Shown here: positions 1 to 8,821 of the stretch, piece by piece
How positions within the stretch are numbered: the first letter of the stretch is position 1
Layout: every line of letters begins with the position of its first letter
Notes under the pieces: generated by a model
Database searches by the model: none
What the model was told of the DNA's origin: nothing
What the model saw: only the letters and a program-made list of their open reading frames with translations
Made by a program: the position numbers and the translations under genes
From: Lachnospiraceae bacterium
GTDB lineage: Bacteria; Bacillota; Clostridia; Lachnospirales; Lachnospiraceae
Assembly (NCBI GenBank): GCA_022791975.1
Contig: JAAWAC010000041.1
Location: 186,001-250,000, forward strand
Reading direction: 5' to 3'
Length of the DNA stretch: 64,000 nt

Positions 1-1
1 G

Positions 2-1276
2 CATACACTTTGCTCGTTTGTGCCTGGTAAGATCTCTATCGCTGTAGGGGTCGGGTTAAATATGGCACTGATGGTGGGATGTACCATACTGCTGTATCTG
101 ATTTCCAGAGAGATCTTTAAGAATCGTGTCATTGGGCTTGTAGTTGCTGGTTTGTTTGGTGTAACCTATGGGGCATGTAATACGGTGCTTTTTGTTCGCA
201 TGTATACCCTTTTTACTCTCTTGATTTTGGTCCATACCTATATTTATTTAAAATTTTTGGAGGAAGAGAGAATAAGCCTGAGAGTATATGTGCTTTTAGG
301 CGCGACTTTGGTGCTGGGAGTTTTGACTCACTATTATTTTATACTGCTGGCATTTTTTCTGGCTGTATGGTACTTTGTAAAGTTTTGGCTACAGAGATGC
401 TTTCGGGAGCAATCTTACTTGCATGTGACTGCGGAGCTGAGTGCATTGATTTGCCTAGCTGTTTTTCCGGCAATGTGGAATCATATTTTTAATGACTATC
501 GGGGAAAGGGAGCACGGCAGAGTTTGTTAGAGCTGAGTGGCTTTCGTGGAAACTTAAAAGCCATGTTCCAGATTCTCAACGAGCAGCTGTTTGGCGGTTT
601 CTTTTGGCTGGTTTTTGGTGCGGCAATTCTTCTGTTGGTGATATATCTGATGAAAAACAGATCATTTCCCTGGAAAGATCTGGGAAAGCTATACCCGATA
701 TTTTTTATGACAGCCGCCTATTTTATTTTAGTAACCAAGATAGCGCCTTATATGACAGATCGCTATCTGATGCCCTTATATCCTTTTATCTATATAATTG
801 TGGTTGGAGGATTTTGCTGGTTTTTGGGGAAGCTGATTTTGCCGCAAAGAGCAATGGCTCTTTGCGCAGTGGCTTTTTTGGGAATGTCCGGGGCAAAATT
901 AATTAGAGATACGCCGGGATATGTGTATCCTGAGTTTCCAGAGCATTTGCAGCTTGCATCGGAGTATTCGGATACGTATTGTGTATATATTGACAGGGAA
1001 TATAATTGGTGGGAGTATTACGATGTTATTCAGCTGTTGAAGGAGTATAAAGGCTTTTATTGTATTTCCTATGGAAATATTACAGCAGATATAGAAGTTG
1101 CCATGCAGGCTCTGGAGGAGGAGGAAAAAGTAGTGGTATATGTGGGAGATTCGGAGCTAAATGAGGAGATTACAGCCTATATCCAGGATACGGTGGGGGC
1201 AAATGAGATGGAGCTGCTGGACGAATATGATAGGTGGAAAATTTATCTGGGGATAAGGGGAAGTGATGAACGATGA
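2..1276 (+). CDS. GT39/PMT-like membrane glycosyltransferase, 5' end cut by window
   Basis: The reading frame is open from base 2 and runs into the window edge, so the N-terminus is missing; the GTG at 20 is internal. The visible part is polytopic (about eight hydrophobic helices to residue 290) with a THYYF loop after an ARM/VRMYTL-like helix, as in the PMT_2/GT39 group of enzymes that move sugars from polyprenyl-phosphate donors on the outer membrane face. The last 110 residues are a soluble tail. The catalytic acidic loop expected near the N-terminus lies outside the window. The stop overlaps the next start (ATGA at 1273), so the two are co-translated. The family call rests on overall pattern and is moderately sure. 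Confidence 0.7.
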   Translation, partial: HTLCSFVPGKISIAVGVGLNMALMVGCTILLYLISREIFKNRVIGLVVAGLFGVTYGACNTVLFVRMYTLFTLLILVHTYIYLKFLEEERISLRVYVLLGATLVLGVLTHYYFILLAFFLAVWYFVKFWLQRCFREQSYLHVTAELSALICLAVFPAMWNHIFNDYRGKGARQSLLELSGFRGNLKAMFQILNEQLFGGFFWLVFGAAILLLVIYLMKNRSFPWKDLGKLYPIFFMTAAYFILVTKIAPYMTDRYLMPLYPFIYIIVVGGFCWFLGKLILPQRAMALCAVAFLGMSGAKLIRDTPGYVYPEFPEHLQLASEYSDTYCVYIDREYNWWEYYDVIQLLKEYKGFYCISYGNITADIEVAMQALEEEEKVVVYVGDSELNEEITAYIQDTVGANEMELLDEYDRWKIYLGIRGSDER

Positions 1277-2811
1277 AAGCTTATATTAAACAAAATGGCT
1301 GGCAGCTGGCCTGCTATATGGGACTTATGGTTTTGCCGCTGCTCTGTTGTATGGTATATTGCTTAAAGACAGGAAATTCCATGTGGGATATCTATCTGCC
1401 AGCATCTCCGTGGAATGATGAGCTTATTTATTATAAAGAGACAGAGGGAATTTTGAAATATGGAATGCCCCAGGGATATTTTGGGTATAGTGAGAACCAT
1501 GCTCTGGCAGGCTCACTTTCTGTTTGGAGCCCTGCTCTTCTTTTGCCCTGGTGCATTTGGGGGACCTTTTTTGGATGGAATTTATTGTCACCTATCTGGT
1601 GCAATCTGGTATTCACCATGCTGGCCATGGCGTTCTTTTGTGGTATGGCTCGTCCCACCAAAAAACAGTGCTTTTGGATTGCTGTTTTTTACTCTTTTTT
1701 CCAATATTTTAATCGCTATATATTGTCTGGATTAATGGAAATTCCCGTATATGCATTTGTGATTATGGCTTTGGGACTGATTTATTCCATAAAAAAATCA
1801 TATTCTGGTAAAAAGATAGTGGCACTTTATGTGATTTTAACTATCTTGACATTAATGCGCCCTTATATGCTTTTATTATCTGTGATACCAGGGTATTTTT
1901 TAATGAAAAGGAAGAAAAAATGGATAGGTATTGGAATAGCTTTGGTTATTTTGCAGTTGGTTTTATACTTTTCCATGACACATTATTTCTGTTCGCCTTA
2001 CTTAGATGGGCAGGGATTGCTGAATGGTGCATGGCTGGAGGTGTTTTTCACAGAAGGATTTAAAAGTGGACTGAAGAATTTTATCTATCTGTTTCTCTCC
2101 TCTTGGGAGGAGTTTATGATCTATATGGTAACAATTAAGACAGAAAATGTGTGTGGCGTGTTTGCCATTTTGTTTGGGTTGTTTTGTTACCAGTTGTATA
2201 GGGCAGTTTGCAGGAAAGAACGTGAGCAGATACTCTGGAATGGTTTTTGGATTCTCTATTATATAGCAATGCTAATGGCTTCTATCTATTTATTTGGAGT
2301 TGCCAGCGGACGGAAGCATATGATTTGTTTTATTGTTATGGGGATATTTGTACTTGCTATGGATGGCCTGGAGATTTCAAAGTCTGTGGCTTTGGGACTT
2401 GTTCTATTCTACTATTTTGTGGCTAATGTTGCAGGAGGTGGTTATTCCTGGAACATCCCCTATGTAGATATCAATATCCAGGGAGAAATACAAAAGGGCG
2501 AGGCCATACTGCACAAGGAGATAGAAGTGGCAGATCAGGGGCCTTCTTATGATAACACGGTGATCTGGGTTTTCGACGATGTGGTAGGAGAGGAGTACGT
2601 TTACACCAACTGGCAGATGCTCTACGCCCTTCCACCGGGCATGGGCATCAACATGTGCCTTTTTGACAGCCTGGCCTCGGATTTAAGCAATGTGCAGTCC
2701 AAATATATTTTTGTGGCAGCTGGCGGGCGTACAGATGAGCATTGCCAGCGCATAGGGGCAAGGAAGCTGGTGGAATATGGGGGGACCATTATTTACCAGC
2801 TGCGGGATTAA
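1273..2811 (+). CDS. Polytopic membrane protein, GT-C-like candidate
   Basis: A 512-residue protein with about ten hydrophobic helices over residues 10-400 and a soluble C-terminal domain of about 100 residues. I recognise no named family. Its layout (helices, then a short extracytoplasmic tail) and its position after a GT39-like gene suggest another polyprenyl-phosphate-dependent glycosyltransferase, which is inference. Base composition changes inside the gene: 1741-1800 has 19 G/C in 60, while 2581-2640 has 35 in 60, so the tail may have a different origin from the membrane part. Start ATG overlaps the previous stop. Confidence 0.65.
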   Translation: MKAYIKQNGWQLACYMGLMVLPLLCCMVYCLKTGNSMWDIYLPASPWNDELIYYKETEGILKYGMPQGYFGYSENHALAGSLSVWSPALLLPWCIWGTFFGWNLLSPIWCNLVFTMLAMAFFCGMARPTKKQCFWIAVFYSFFQYFNRYILSGLMEIPVYAFVIMALGLIYSIKKSYSGKKIVALYVILTILTLMRPYMLLLSVIPGYFLMKRKKKWIGIGIALVILQLVLYFSMTHYFCSPYLDGQGLLNGAWLEVFFTEGFKSGLKNFIYLFLSSWEEFMIYMVTIKTENVCGVFAILFGLFCYQLYRAVCRKEREQILWNGFWILYYIAMLMASIYLFGVASGRKHMICFIVMGIFVLAMDGLEISKSVALGLVLFYYFVANVAGGGYSWNIPYVDINIQGEIQKGEAILHKEIEVADQGPSYDNTVIWVFDDVVGEEYVYTNWQMLYALPPGMGINMCLFDSLASDLSNVQSKYIFVAAGGRTDEHCQRIGARKLVEYGGTIIYQLRD

Positions 2812-2813
2812 AT

Positions 2814-2827
2814 AGAACGCTTGTTCT
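2814..2827. promoter_or_regulatory. Palindrome resembling a Gram-positive LexA box
   Basis: The 14-base perfect palindrome AGAACGCTTGTTCT contains GAAC-N4-GTTC, the core of the Gram-positive SOS operator. It lies 66 bases before the LtaS-like gene. A TATACT hexamer follows at 2832-2837 but has no matching -35 box. It may be chance or a simple hairpin. Confidence 0.25.
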
Positions 2828-2892
2828 GACATATACTAAGGAGAAATAGGGAATAGAAAGGCGGCCAAAGAGAGAAGCTGCAGGGAGTATGT

Positions 2893-4773
2893 ATGAATAG
2901 AGAGCAGTTATGGACACGGATGAAAAGGGGAAGGAATTGGCTTCCCTGGTTATTGGCTCTGGTCACAGCAGCCGGGCTTTTTGTGTTGACAGAGATTTGC
3001 AATTACAACACAAAATTGGCGCAGATGAGTGCAAAAAATATATTGATGAATGGAGCTATCCTGTTTTTTGTACTTTTAGCTGTTTATATTATCACGGACA
3101 GATGGTGGATTTCTATTGGATTTTGTGGGATTTTGTTTTCTGTTTTGGGGATTATCAATATTTACTCTATGCTGTTCCGCAGCACTCCCATATCGGCCCG
3201 GGATTTGTGGAATGCTCGCTCGGCCATGAACGTGCTGGGGTCCTATGAGATATCCTGGAACAAGCGGACAAGCTTTGCGGTGTGCGCAGGGGTGTGTTTT
3301 TGCCTGGCAGCTGCTGTAAGCTTTTGGGCGGAGAGGAGAAAAAAACATGCGCTCAAGCGGTGGTTTTATCAGCTTTGTGGTGGTGGTGTGGCCATCGCTG
3401 CCTTCTTTTGGTGGGGGTGTCTAAGTCCCCATGCCATAAAGCCGGCCAATTTGTCCACTCTTAGATATGAGGAGGGCTACCAGGTATATGGCTTTATGCA
3501 GGTATCCGTGGAAATTTTCCAAAAGGCTGCCTATAAGGTGGCAAAGCCCGCCGGATATACCTGGGACCAGGTGGCAGAGCTGGAAAAACAGCTTGGCGGA
3601 CAGGAGAGCAGCGGAAAGGGCCAGGCCTCTGGCTTCTGGAAGGAGGGCCAGACGGCTCTGGGCGAACAAATGCCGGATATCTTTTTGATTATCAACGAGA
3701 GTTGGTACGATCTGTCTCTGGTATCTGATCTGACCACGGATGTGGAGGTTATGCCCTATATTCGCAACATGGAAAATACTCTACAGGGGTATATTGTGGA
3801 GCCCAATATCTCCGGGGGAACCAATCTCACCGAGTATGAGGCGTTGACGGGAAATTCTTTGCAGCTGATGCAGGGGATCACTCCCTTTAATTCCTTAAAC
3901 ATGGAAGGGGCTGTGAGCCTTGTGAGTTGTTTGAAGGAGCAGGGCTATGAGACGGCTGTGATGCACCCGGAGACCCGCTCTACCTATAACCGGATTATTG
4001 CGTACCCGGCCATGGGGTTTGATTCCTATTATTTTATCGACGACTTTGAGGAGTGGGATTATTGGGAGCAGCGGACGGAATATGTGACCGATGCCAGCTG
4101 CTTTCGAAATATGCTGAAGGTATACGATACCATGGGAGAGGAGGGCCCCCGATTTTTTTACAACCTGACCACCCAGAATCATGGAGACTATGTGCTGAAT
4201 AATTTTCAAAAAAGCACGGTCCATGTGCAGGAGGATCTGGGAGAGGAGTGGCTGGGATACCGGGCCAATGAGTATCTTTCCTGTGTAAATCTCACGGACC
4301 AGGCCTTCCAGGAGCTTATTCAAGAGCTGGAGGGGCGGGAGCGACCGGTGTTGGTATGCATGCTGGGGGATCATGGACCTGCGTTTTTAAGTGAAGTGGC
4401 AAATAAGGAGCTTAGCCAGGCGGAGATGAATATGAAGCTTCGCAGCACTCCCTATGTGATTTGGACCAACTATGATTTGGGAGAGACAGAGCTACCAGAG
4501 TTTATGGGGCTGCCCTATATCCCATCTGTGCTGCTCAAGCTTTCCGGAGCGGAGCTGACGCCCTATTACAGGTATATGGCAGAGGAAATGCTGCCCCAGG
4601 TTCCTGTGCTGACAGCCTATGCCCAGTATCAGGACAGGGATGGGGTATATTATACCTATGGGGAAGAAAGCCCCCATACAGAGCTGTTGAACAATTATTT
4701 CTATATGGAGTATAATACACTGACAGGAAAGGGTGGACAGGCAGAGGGGCTGTTTCACCTGGAAGAGAGATAA
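2893..4773 (+). CDS. LtaS-family (sulfatase-fold) glycerophosphate transferase
   Basis: Known family role: membrane-anchored alkaline-phosphatase-fold enzymes that move glycerol phosphate from phosphatidylglycerol to lipoteichoic acid or to a wall polysaccharide (GacH type). Seen here: about five N-terminal helices (residues 15-190), then an extracellular domain with metal-site and nucleophile motifs, NESW near 267, GGTNLTEYE near 309 (Thr aligned with the LtaS nucleophile), MHPETRS near 357, TQNHGDY near 431 and GDHGP near 491. At 626 residues it is the usual length. A paralogue sits at 33090. Within a glycan locus it more likely decorates the polysaccharide than makes free lipoteichoic acid; that is inference. 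ATG follows a GGGAG site. Confidence 0.85.
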   Translation: MNREQLWTRMKRGRNWLPWLLALVTAAGLFVLTEICNYNTKLAQMSAKNILMNGAILFFVLLAVYIITDRWWISIGFCGILFSVLGIINIYSMLFRSTPISARDLWNARSAMNVLGSYEISWNKRTSFAVCAGVCFCLAAAVSFWAERRKKHALKRWFYQLCGGGVAIAAFFWWGCLSPHAIKPANLSTLRYEEGYQVYGFMQVSVEIFQKAAYKVAKPAGYTWDQVAELEKQLGGQESSGKGQASGFWKEGQTALGEQMPDIFLIINESWYDLSLVSDLTTDVEVMPYIRNMENTLQGYIVEPNISGGTNLTEYEALTGNSLQLMQGITPFNSLNMEGAVSLVSCLKEQGYETAVMHPETRSTYNRIIAYPAMGFDSYYFIDDFEEWDYWEQRTEYVTDASCFRNMLKVYDTMGEEGPRFFYNLTTQNHGDYVLNNFQKSTVHVQEDLGEEWLGYRANEYLSCVNLTDQAFQELIQELEGRERPVLVCMLGDHGPAFLSEVANKELSQAEMNMKLRSTPYVIWTNYDLGETELPEFMGLPYIPSVLLKLSGAELTPYYRYMAEEMLPQVPVLTAYAQYQDRDGVYYTYGEESPHTELLNNYFYMEYNTLTGKGGQAEGLFHLEER

Positions 4774-4785
4774 GGAGGACACCAG

Positions 4786-5580
4786 ATGAAGGTAGTGATT
4801 CTGGCCGGAGGCCTGGGAACCCGTATCAGTGAGGAAAGCCATTTGCGGCCAAAGCCTATGATTGAGATTGGAGGAAAGCCCATTCTCTGGCATATTATGA
4901 AGGAATATTCCCACTATGGATATTATGAGTTTATTATTTGCTGTGGATACAAGCAGCATGTGATCAAGGAGTGGTTTGCGGATTACTATCTTCATAACAG
5001 CGATGTGACCTTTGACTTTACCCGGGGAAATGAGATGACGGTCCACAGCAATGTGGCGGAGCCCTGGCGGGTGACCCTGGTGGATACGGGGCTGCATACC
5101 ATGACCGGGGGCCGGATTCGGAGAGTGAGATCCTATATCGGGGAGGAGCCTTTCTTTTTGACTTATGGAGACGGGGTGGCGGACGTGGATATCCCAGCCT
5201 CTTTGGCCTTTCACCAGGCCCATGGCCGGATTGCCACCATTACCACCGTGACCCTGGATCAGCGCTTCGGTGTGCTGGAGGTAAATGAGGAGGGGCAGGT
5301 GGATGCCTTTCGGGAAAAGGCGGAGCAGGATGGAGGCCGGATCAATGGGGGTTATATGATACTGAACCCAGAGATTTTCTCTTACCTGGAGGACGACCAT
5401 ACGATTTTTGAGCAGGGCCCTATGGGGCGGTTGGCAGCAGAGGGACAACTCATGGGCTATCGGCACAATGGCTTCTGGCAGTGTATGGATACAGCCAGAG
5501 AAAAGGAGAAGCTGGAAAAGCTGTGGGCCTTGGGCCAAGCGCCCTGGAAAATATGGGAGGACAGATCCCATAAAGGTTGA
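4786..5580 (+). CDS. rfbF: Glucose-1-phosphate cytidylyltransferase
   Basis: Makes CDP-glucose from CTP and glucose 1-phosphate, the first step of CDP-linked deoxysugar synthesis in the cytoplasm. The nucleotidyltransferase signature AGGLGTRI starts at residue 7, with RPKPMIEIGGKPILWHI following, and the metal-binding YGDGVADVD lies near 125. The family typically ends with a WQCMDTAREK segment, present here near 230. Length 264 is normal (about 257). An AGGAGG site is eight bases before the ATG. It is followed by rfbG and rfbH, the standard order. Confidence 0.95.
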   Translation: MKVVILAGGLGTRISEESHLRPKPMIEIGGKPILWHIMKEYSHYGYYEFIICCGYKQHVIKEWFADYYLHNSDVTFDFTRGNEMTVHSNVAEPWRVTLVDTGLHTMTGGRIRRVRSYIGEEPFFLTYGDGVADVDIPASLAFHQAHGRIATITTVTLDQRFGVLEVNEEGQVDAFREKAEQDGGRINGGYMILNPEIFSYLEDDHTIFEQGPMGRLAAEGQLMGYRHNGFWQCMDTAREKEKLEKLWALGQAPWKIWEDRSHKG

Positions 5581-5633
5581 GAAGAAGGAGCCTCCTCTGG
5601 GAACAAAGGCAGGCTAAGAGGAAAACAGGTCAG

Positions 5634-5657
5634 CCTGAAAAGAGAAACCGTTTCAGG
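5634..5657 (+). other. Intercistronic hairpin between rfbF and rfbG
   Basis: Perfect 7-base inverted repeat, CCTGAAA (5634-5640) and TTTCAGG (5651-5657), with a 10-base loop. No T-run follows, so it is not an ordinary terminator; it could protect or process the transcript. Confidence 0.35.
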
Positions 5658-5690
5658 ATGGCTAAGAAGATTTGGAAACAGGAATAAGGG

Positions 5691-6776
5691 ATGCGGAGAA
5701 TGACGGAAATAACAAAGACGGAACTGACATTTTACAGAGGCCGGCGGGTACTAGTCACAGGACATACAGGGTTTAAAGGCTCCTGGCTGTGCCGCATTTT
5801 GACTGATGCGGGGGCGGAGGTGACAGGCTATGGACTGGAGCCGGGGGAAGCGCTCAATTTATTTTCCCTGAGCAGAATCGAAAAGCGGATGCAATCTGTG
5901 ACAGGAGACATCCGGGACCTGGAGCGTGTAAAGCAGGTATTTGCTCAGACAAAACCAGAACTGGTGTTTCACCTGGCGGCCCAGCCGCTGGTGCGGGCCT
6001 CCTATGAGGAACCAGTCTATACTTATGAAACCAATGTAATGGGAACCGTGCATATCTGCGAATGTATCCGGCAAACGCCCGGGGTAAAATCCTTTCTAAA
6101 CGTGACCACGGACAAGGTGTATGAAAACAGGGAGTGGGCCTGGGGATATCGGGAGACAGACAGGCTAAATGGATACGATCCCTATTCCAACAGCAAGTCC
6201 TGCTCGGAGCTTGTGACTCACAGCTATACCAAGGCCTTTCTGGCAGCCGGGGGAACAGCGGTATCCACAGCCCGGGCAGGAAATGTGATTGGTGGCGGTG
6301 ATTTTGCCAGGGATCGGATCATTCCGGACTGTGTGCGGGCTGCCCAGAGGGGAGAGTCGGTGATACTGCGCAATCCCCAGTCTATTCGTCCTTTTCAGCA
6401 TGTGTTGGAACCGCTGTTTGCCTATCTTTTCATAGCCCAGAGGCAATACCAGGATCCAAAGCTTTCCGGAAACTACAATGTGGGGCCGGAGGATGGGGAT
6501 TGCATCCGTACCGGCCGGCTGGCGGAATTATTCTGTAAAGCTTGGGGAAGGGGCCTTACCTGGCGGGCACAGCCAGACGATGGGCCCCATGAGGCAAATT
6601 TTCTGAAGCTTGATTGTTCCCAAATAAAAAGCCGTCTTGGCTGGCGACCTCGTTGGTCCGTGGAGGAAGCCGTGGAGAAAACGGCCCGGTGGTACCAGGG
6701 GTGGTTGGACGGAGAGGATGTGGCTGCTTTGATGGGCCAGCAGATAGAGGCATATTTAGATCAGCTGGCAATTTAA
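5691..6776 (+). CDS. rfbG: CDP-glucose 4,6-dehydratase
   Basis: Converts CDP-glucose to CDP-4-keto-6-deoxyglucose with bound NAD. Extended short-chain dehydrogenase: Rossmann motif TGHTGFKGSWL near residue 23 (the FKGSW form is typical of RfbG), AAQPLVR near 98, TTDKVYEN near 144, and the catalytic YSNSKSCSE (YxxxK) near 165. Length 361 matches the family. Two starts are possible: ATG 5691 and in-frame ATG 5700; purine-rich sequence lies before both. Sits between rfbF and rfbH. Confidence 0.95.
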   Translation: MRRMTEITKTELTFYRGRRVLVTGHTGFKGSWLCRILTDAGAEVTGYGLEPGEALNLFSLSRIEKRMQSVTGDIRDLERVKQVFAQTKPELVFHLAAQPLVRASYEEPVYTYETNVMGTVHICECIRQTPGVKSFLNVTTDKVYENREWAWGYRETDRLNGYDPYSNSKSCSELVTHSYTKAFLAAGGTAVSTARAGNVIGGGDFARDRIIPDCVRAAQRGESVILRNPQSIRPFQHVLEPLFAYLFIAQRQYQDPKLSGNYNVGPEDGDCIRTGRLAELFCKAWGRGLTWRAQPDDGPHEANFLKLDCSQIKSRLGWRPRWSVEEAVEKTARWYQGWLDGEDVAALMGQQIEAYLDQLAI

Positions 6777-6877
6777 AAGTTGGGCGGATTACAAAATGGG
6801 AAATAAATGGAAGAATCTATATAGAGAAGGCTTGCATTTGTCTTGTGCCTTGATTCAGGAGAAAGGAAGGGAAAGAT

Positions 6878-8218
6878 ATGTTTGAAAATAAAACGGAGCA
6901 GCAGGCCAGGGAGGAAATTCTGGCAGCTGTGGAGGCCTATTGGGGCCGCTATCACAACCAGAAAAAGCCCTTTGAGAAGGGACAGCGGATTCCCTATGCC
7001 TCCCGGGTCTACGACAGCAAAGAGATGGTAAATCTGGTGGACAGCGCCCTGGAATTCTGGTTGACAGCGGGCCGCTATACGGAGGAATTTGAGAAAAAGC
7101 TGGGGGAATATCTGGGAGTAACATACTGCTGCCTGGTGAATTCCGGATCTTCTGCCAATCTCAACGCGTTTATGGCACTGACCTCGCCCCTTTTAGGAGA
7201 GCGGCAGATACGAAGAGGGGATGAGGTGATTACCGTGGCCGCCGGCTTTCCCACGACCATTTCCCCCATGGTGCAGTATGGGGCGGTGCCGGTTTTCGTG
7301 GATGTGACCATTCCCCAGTATAACATAGATGTGACAAAGCTGGAGGAGGCCTGCTCCGGGCGGACCAAGGCGGTGATGCTGGCCCATACACTGGGGAATC
7401 CCTTTGATTTAAAGGCGGTGAGGGAATTCTGTGACAGGCATAAGCTTTGGCTTATTGAGGATAACTGCGATGCTCTGGGATCGGAATACACACTGGATGG
7501 AAAAACCTTCCTCACGGGCACTCTGGGGGATATAGGTACCTCCAGCTTTTACCCGCCCCATCATATGACCATGGGAGAAGGGGGAGCCGTCTATACAAAT
7601 AATCCTTTGCTGTATAAATGTATCAAGTCTTTCCGGGACTGGGGCCGGGATTGTGTCTGCCCCTCCGGGCGGGACAACCTGTGCGGACACCGGTTTGACA
7701 GACAGTATGGGGAGCTGCCATTGGGCTATGACCATAAATATGTATATTCTCATTTTGGGTACAATTTAAAGGCCACGGACATGCAGGCGGCCATTGGCTG
7801 TGCTCAGCTTGCTAAATTTCCAGAATTTGTAAAACGCCGCAGGAAGAATTTTGCTTGGCTCAAAGAGGGACTCTCTCCGGTAAAGGATCGGCTGATTCTG
7901 CCAAAGCCTTGCCAGAACAGCAATCCCAGCTGGTTTGGATTTTTAGTTACCTGTGAGGAGGGAGTGGATCGCAATCGGGTAGTGCAACAAATCGAGGAGG
8001 CAGGTGTCCAGACCCGCATGCTCTTTGCGGGAAATATTGTCCGGCATCCCTGCTTTGATGAGATGCGAGCCCAGGGTCAGGGCTATCGGGTGGCCGGTGG
8101 CCTGGAAAACACGGATCGGATTATGCGGGATTCCTTCTGGGTAGGGGTATATCCGGGAATGACAGAGGAGATGTTGGATTATATGGCTCAGGTTATCTGT
8201 AAAGCGGTAAAGGGTTAG
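6878..8218 (+). CDS. rfbH: CDP-4-keto-6-deoxyglucose 3-dehydrase (E1)
   Basis: PMP- and iron-sulfur-dependent enzyme that removes the C3 hydroxyl in 3,6-dideoxyhexose synthesis. The DegT/DnrJ aminotransferase fold is clear. The residue that is Lys in true aminotransferases is His here (SFYPPHHMTMGEGG near 222), the hallmark of the dehydrase. Cysteines in RDWGRDCVCPSGRDNLC near 255 fit the [2Fe-2S] site. Length 446 is normal. A good GGAAGGGA site precedes ATG 6878. The partner reductase E3 (DdhD/AscD type) is not in the window, so electrons must come from elsewhere. Confidence 0.95.
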   Translation: MFENKTEQQAREEILAAVEAYWGRYHNQKKPFEKGQRIPYASRVYDSKEMVNLVDSALEFWLTAGRYTEEFEKKLGEYLGVTYCCLVNSGSSANLNAFMALTSPLLGERQIRRGDEVITVAAGFPTTISPMVQYGAVPVFVDVTIPQYNIDVTKLEEACSGRTKAVMLAHTLGNPFDLKAVREFCDRHKLWLIEDNCDALGSEYTLDGKTFLTGTLGDIGTSSFYPPHHMTMGEGGAVYTNNPLLYKCIKSFRDWGRDCVCPSGRDNLCGHRFDRQYGELPLGYDHKYVYSHFGYNLKATDMQAAIGCAQLAKFPEFVKRRRKNFAWLKEGLSPVKDRLILPKPCQNSNPSWFGFLVTCEEGVDRNRVVQQIEEAGVQTRMLFAGNIVRHPCFDEMRAQGQGYRVAGGLENTDRIMRDSFWVGVYPGMTEEMLDYMAQVICKAVKG

Positions 8219-8266
8219 CCGGGAAAAAGTTAGCGAATTCCGGAAAGTCTTGGAAAAAGTAGAGGT

Positions 8267-8821
8267 GTGAGAGAAAAATTGACAGAAGAATACAAGACAA
8301 CAGAAGAATACAAAGGGCGGCGCCATTCCCTGTGGGGACAGGTGGAGGGACTGGCCCTCTGGCTGGTAAACGGGCTGCTGGGGATAGGAGGAAAGAAGCT
8401 GACAAAAGAGCAGTGGAAGGCCTTCTGGCAATTTGTGCAGTTTGGGCTGGTGGGCTTATCCAATACCCTGATTTCTTATGTGGTATATTTGTTGGGAATT
8501 TCCCTTGGCCTCCACTATTTGGCGGCCAGTGTGCTGGGCTTTGTGGTCAGCGTGCAAAATGCATTTTATTGGAATAACAAATACGTGTTTCGGGCAGGAG
8601 AGGGAGAGGAGCGGGTCTGGTGGAGAACCTGGATGAAAACCTTTTTGTCCTATGCCTCCACAGGGTTAGTGTTGGCCAATGTGCTGCTGGTAATCTGGGT
8701 GGACTTGCTTCACATTCCGGAATCACTGGGGCCGGTGCTGAACCTGCTAATTACCATTCCATTAAATTTTTTATTGAATAAGCTCTGGGCATTCCGGGGA
8801 AAGGGGGAAAAACAGGTATGA
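8267..8821 (+). CDS. GtrA-family membrane protein (lipid-linked sugar flippase candidate)
   Basis: GtrA proteins are four-helix membrane proteins thought to move polyprenyl-phosphate sugars across the membrane. Four helices lie in residues 50-175, with FGLVGLSNTLISYVVY at the first and the family pattern NAFYWNNKYVF after the second; PLNFLLNKLWAFR closes the last. An unusual charged lead of about 45 residues precedes the domain. There is no ATG in the N-terminal part; GTG 8267 is used, with TTG 8279 as alternative. Its stop overlaps the next start (ATGA, 8818). Confidence 0.85.
   Translation: MREKLTEEYKTTEEYKGRRHSLWGQVEGLALWLVNGLLGIGGKKLTKEQWKAFWQFVQFGLVGLSNTLISYVVYLLGISLGLHYLAASVLGFVVSVQNAFYWNNKYVFRAGEGEERVWWRTWMKTFLSYASTGLVLANVLLVIWVDLLHIPESLGPVLNLLITIPLNFLLNKLWAFRGKGEKQV

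Noticed and set aside
4492-5571. 359-codon minus-strand open frame over rfbF and the LtaS-like gene
   Set aside because: Fully antisense to two genes with clear family motifs; its own translation shows no domain. Similar long antisense frames at 14693-15892, 27336-28484, 30098-31123 and 58908-59942 were dropped for the same reason.
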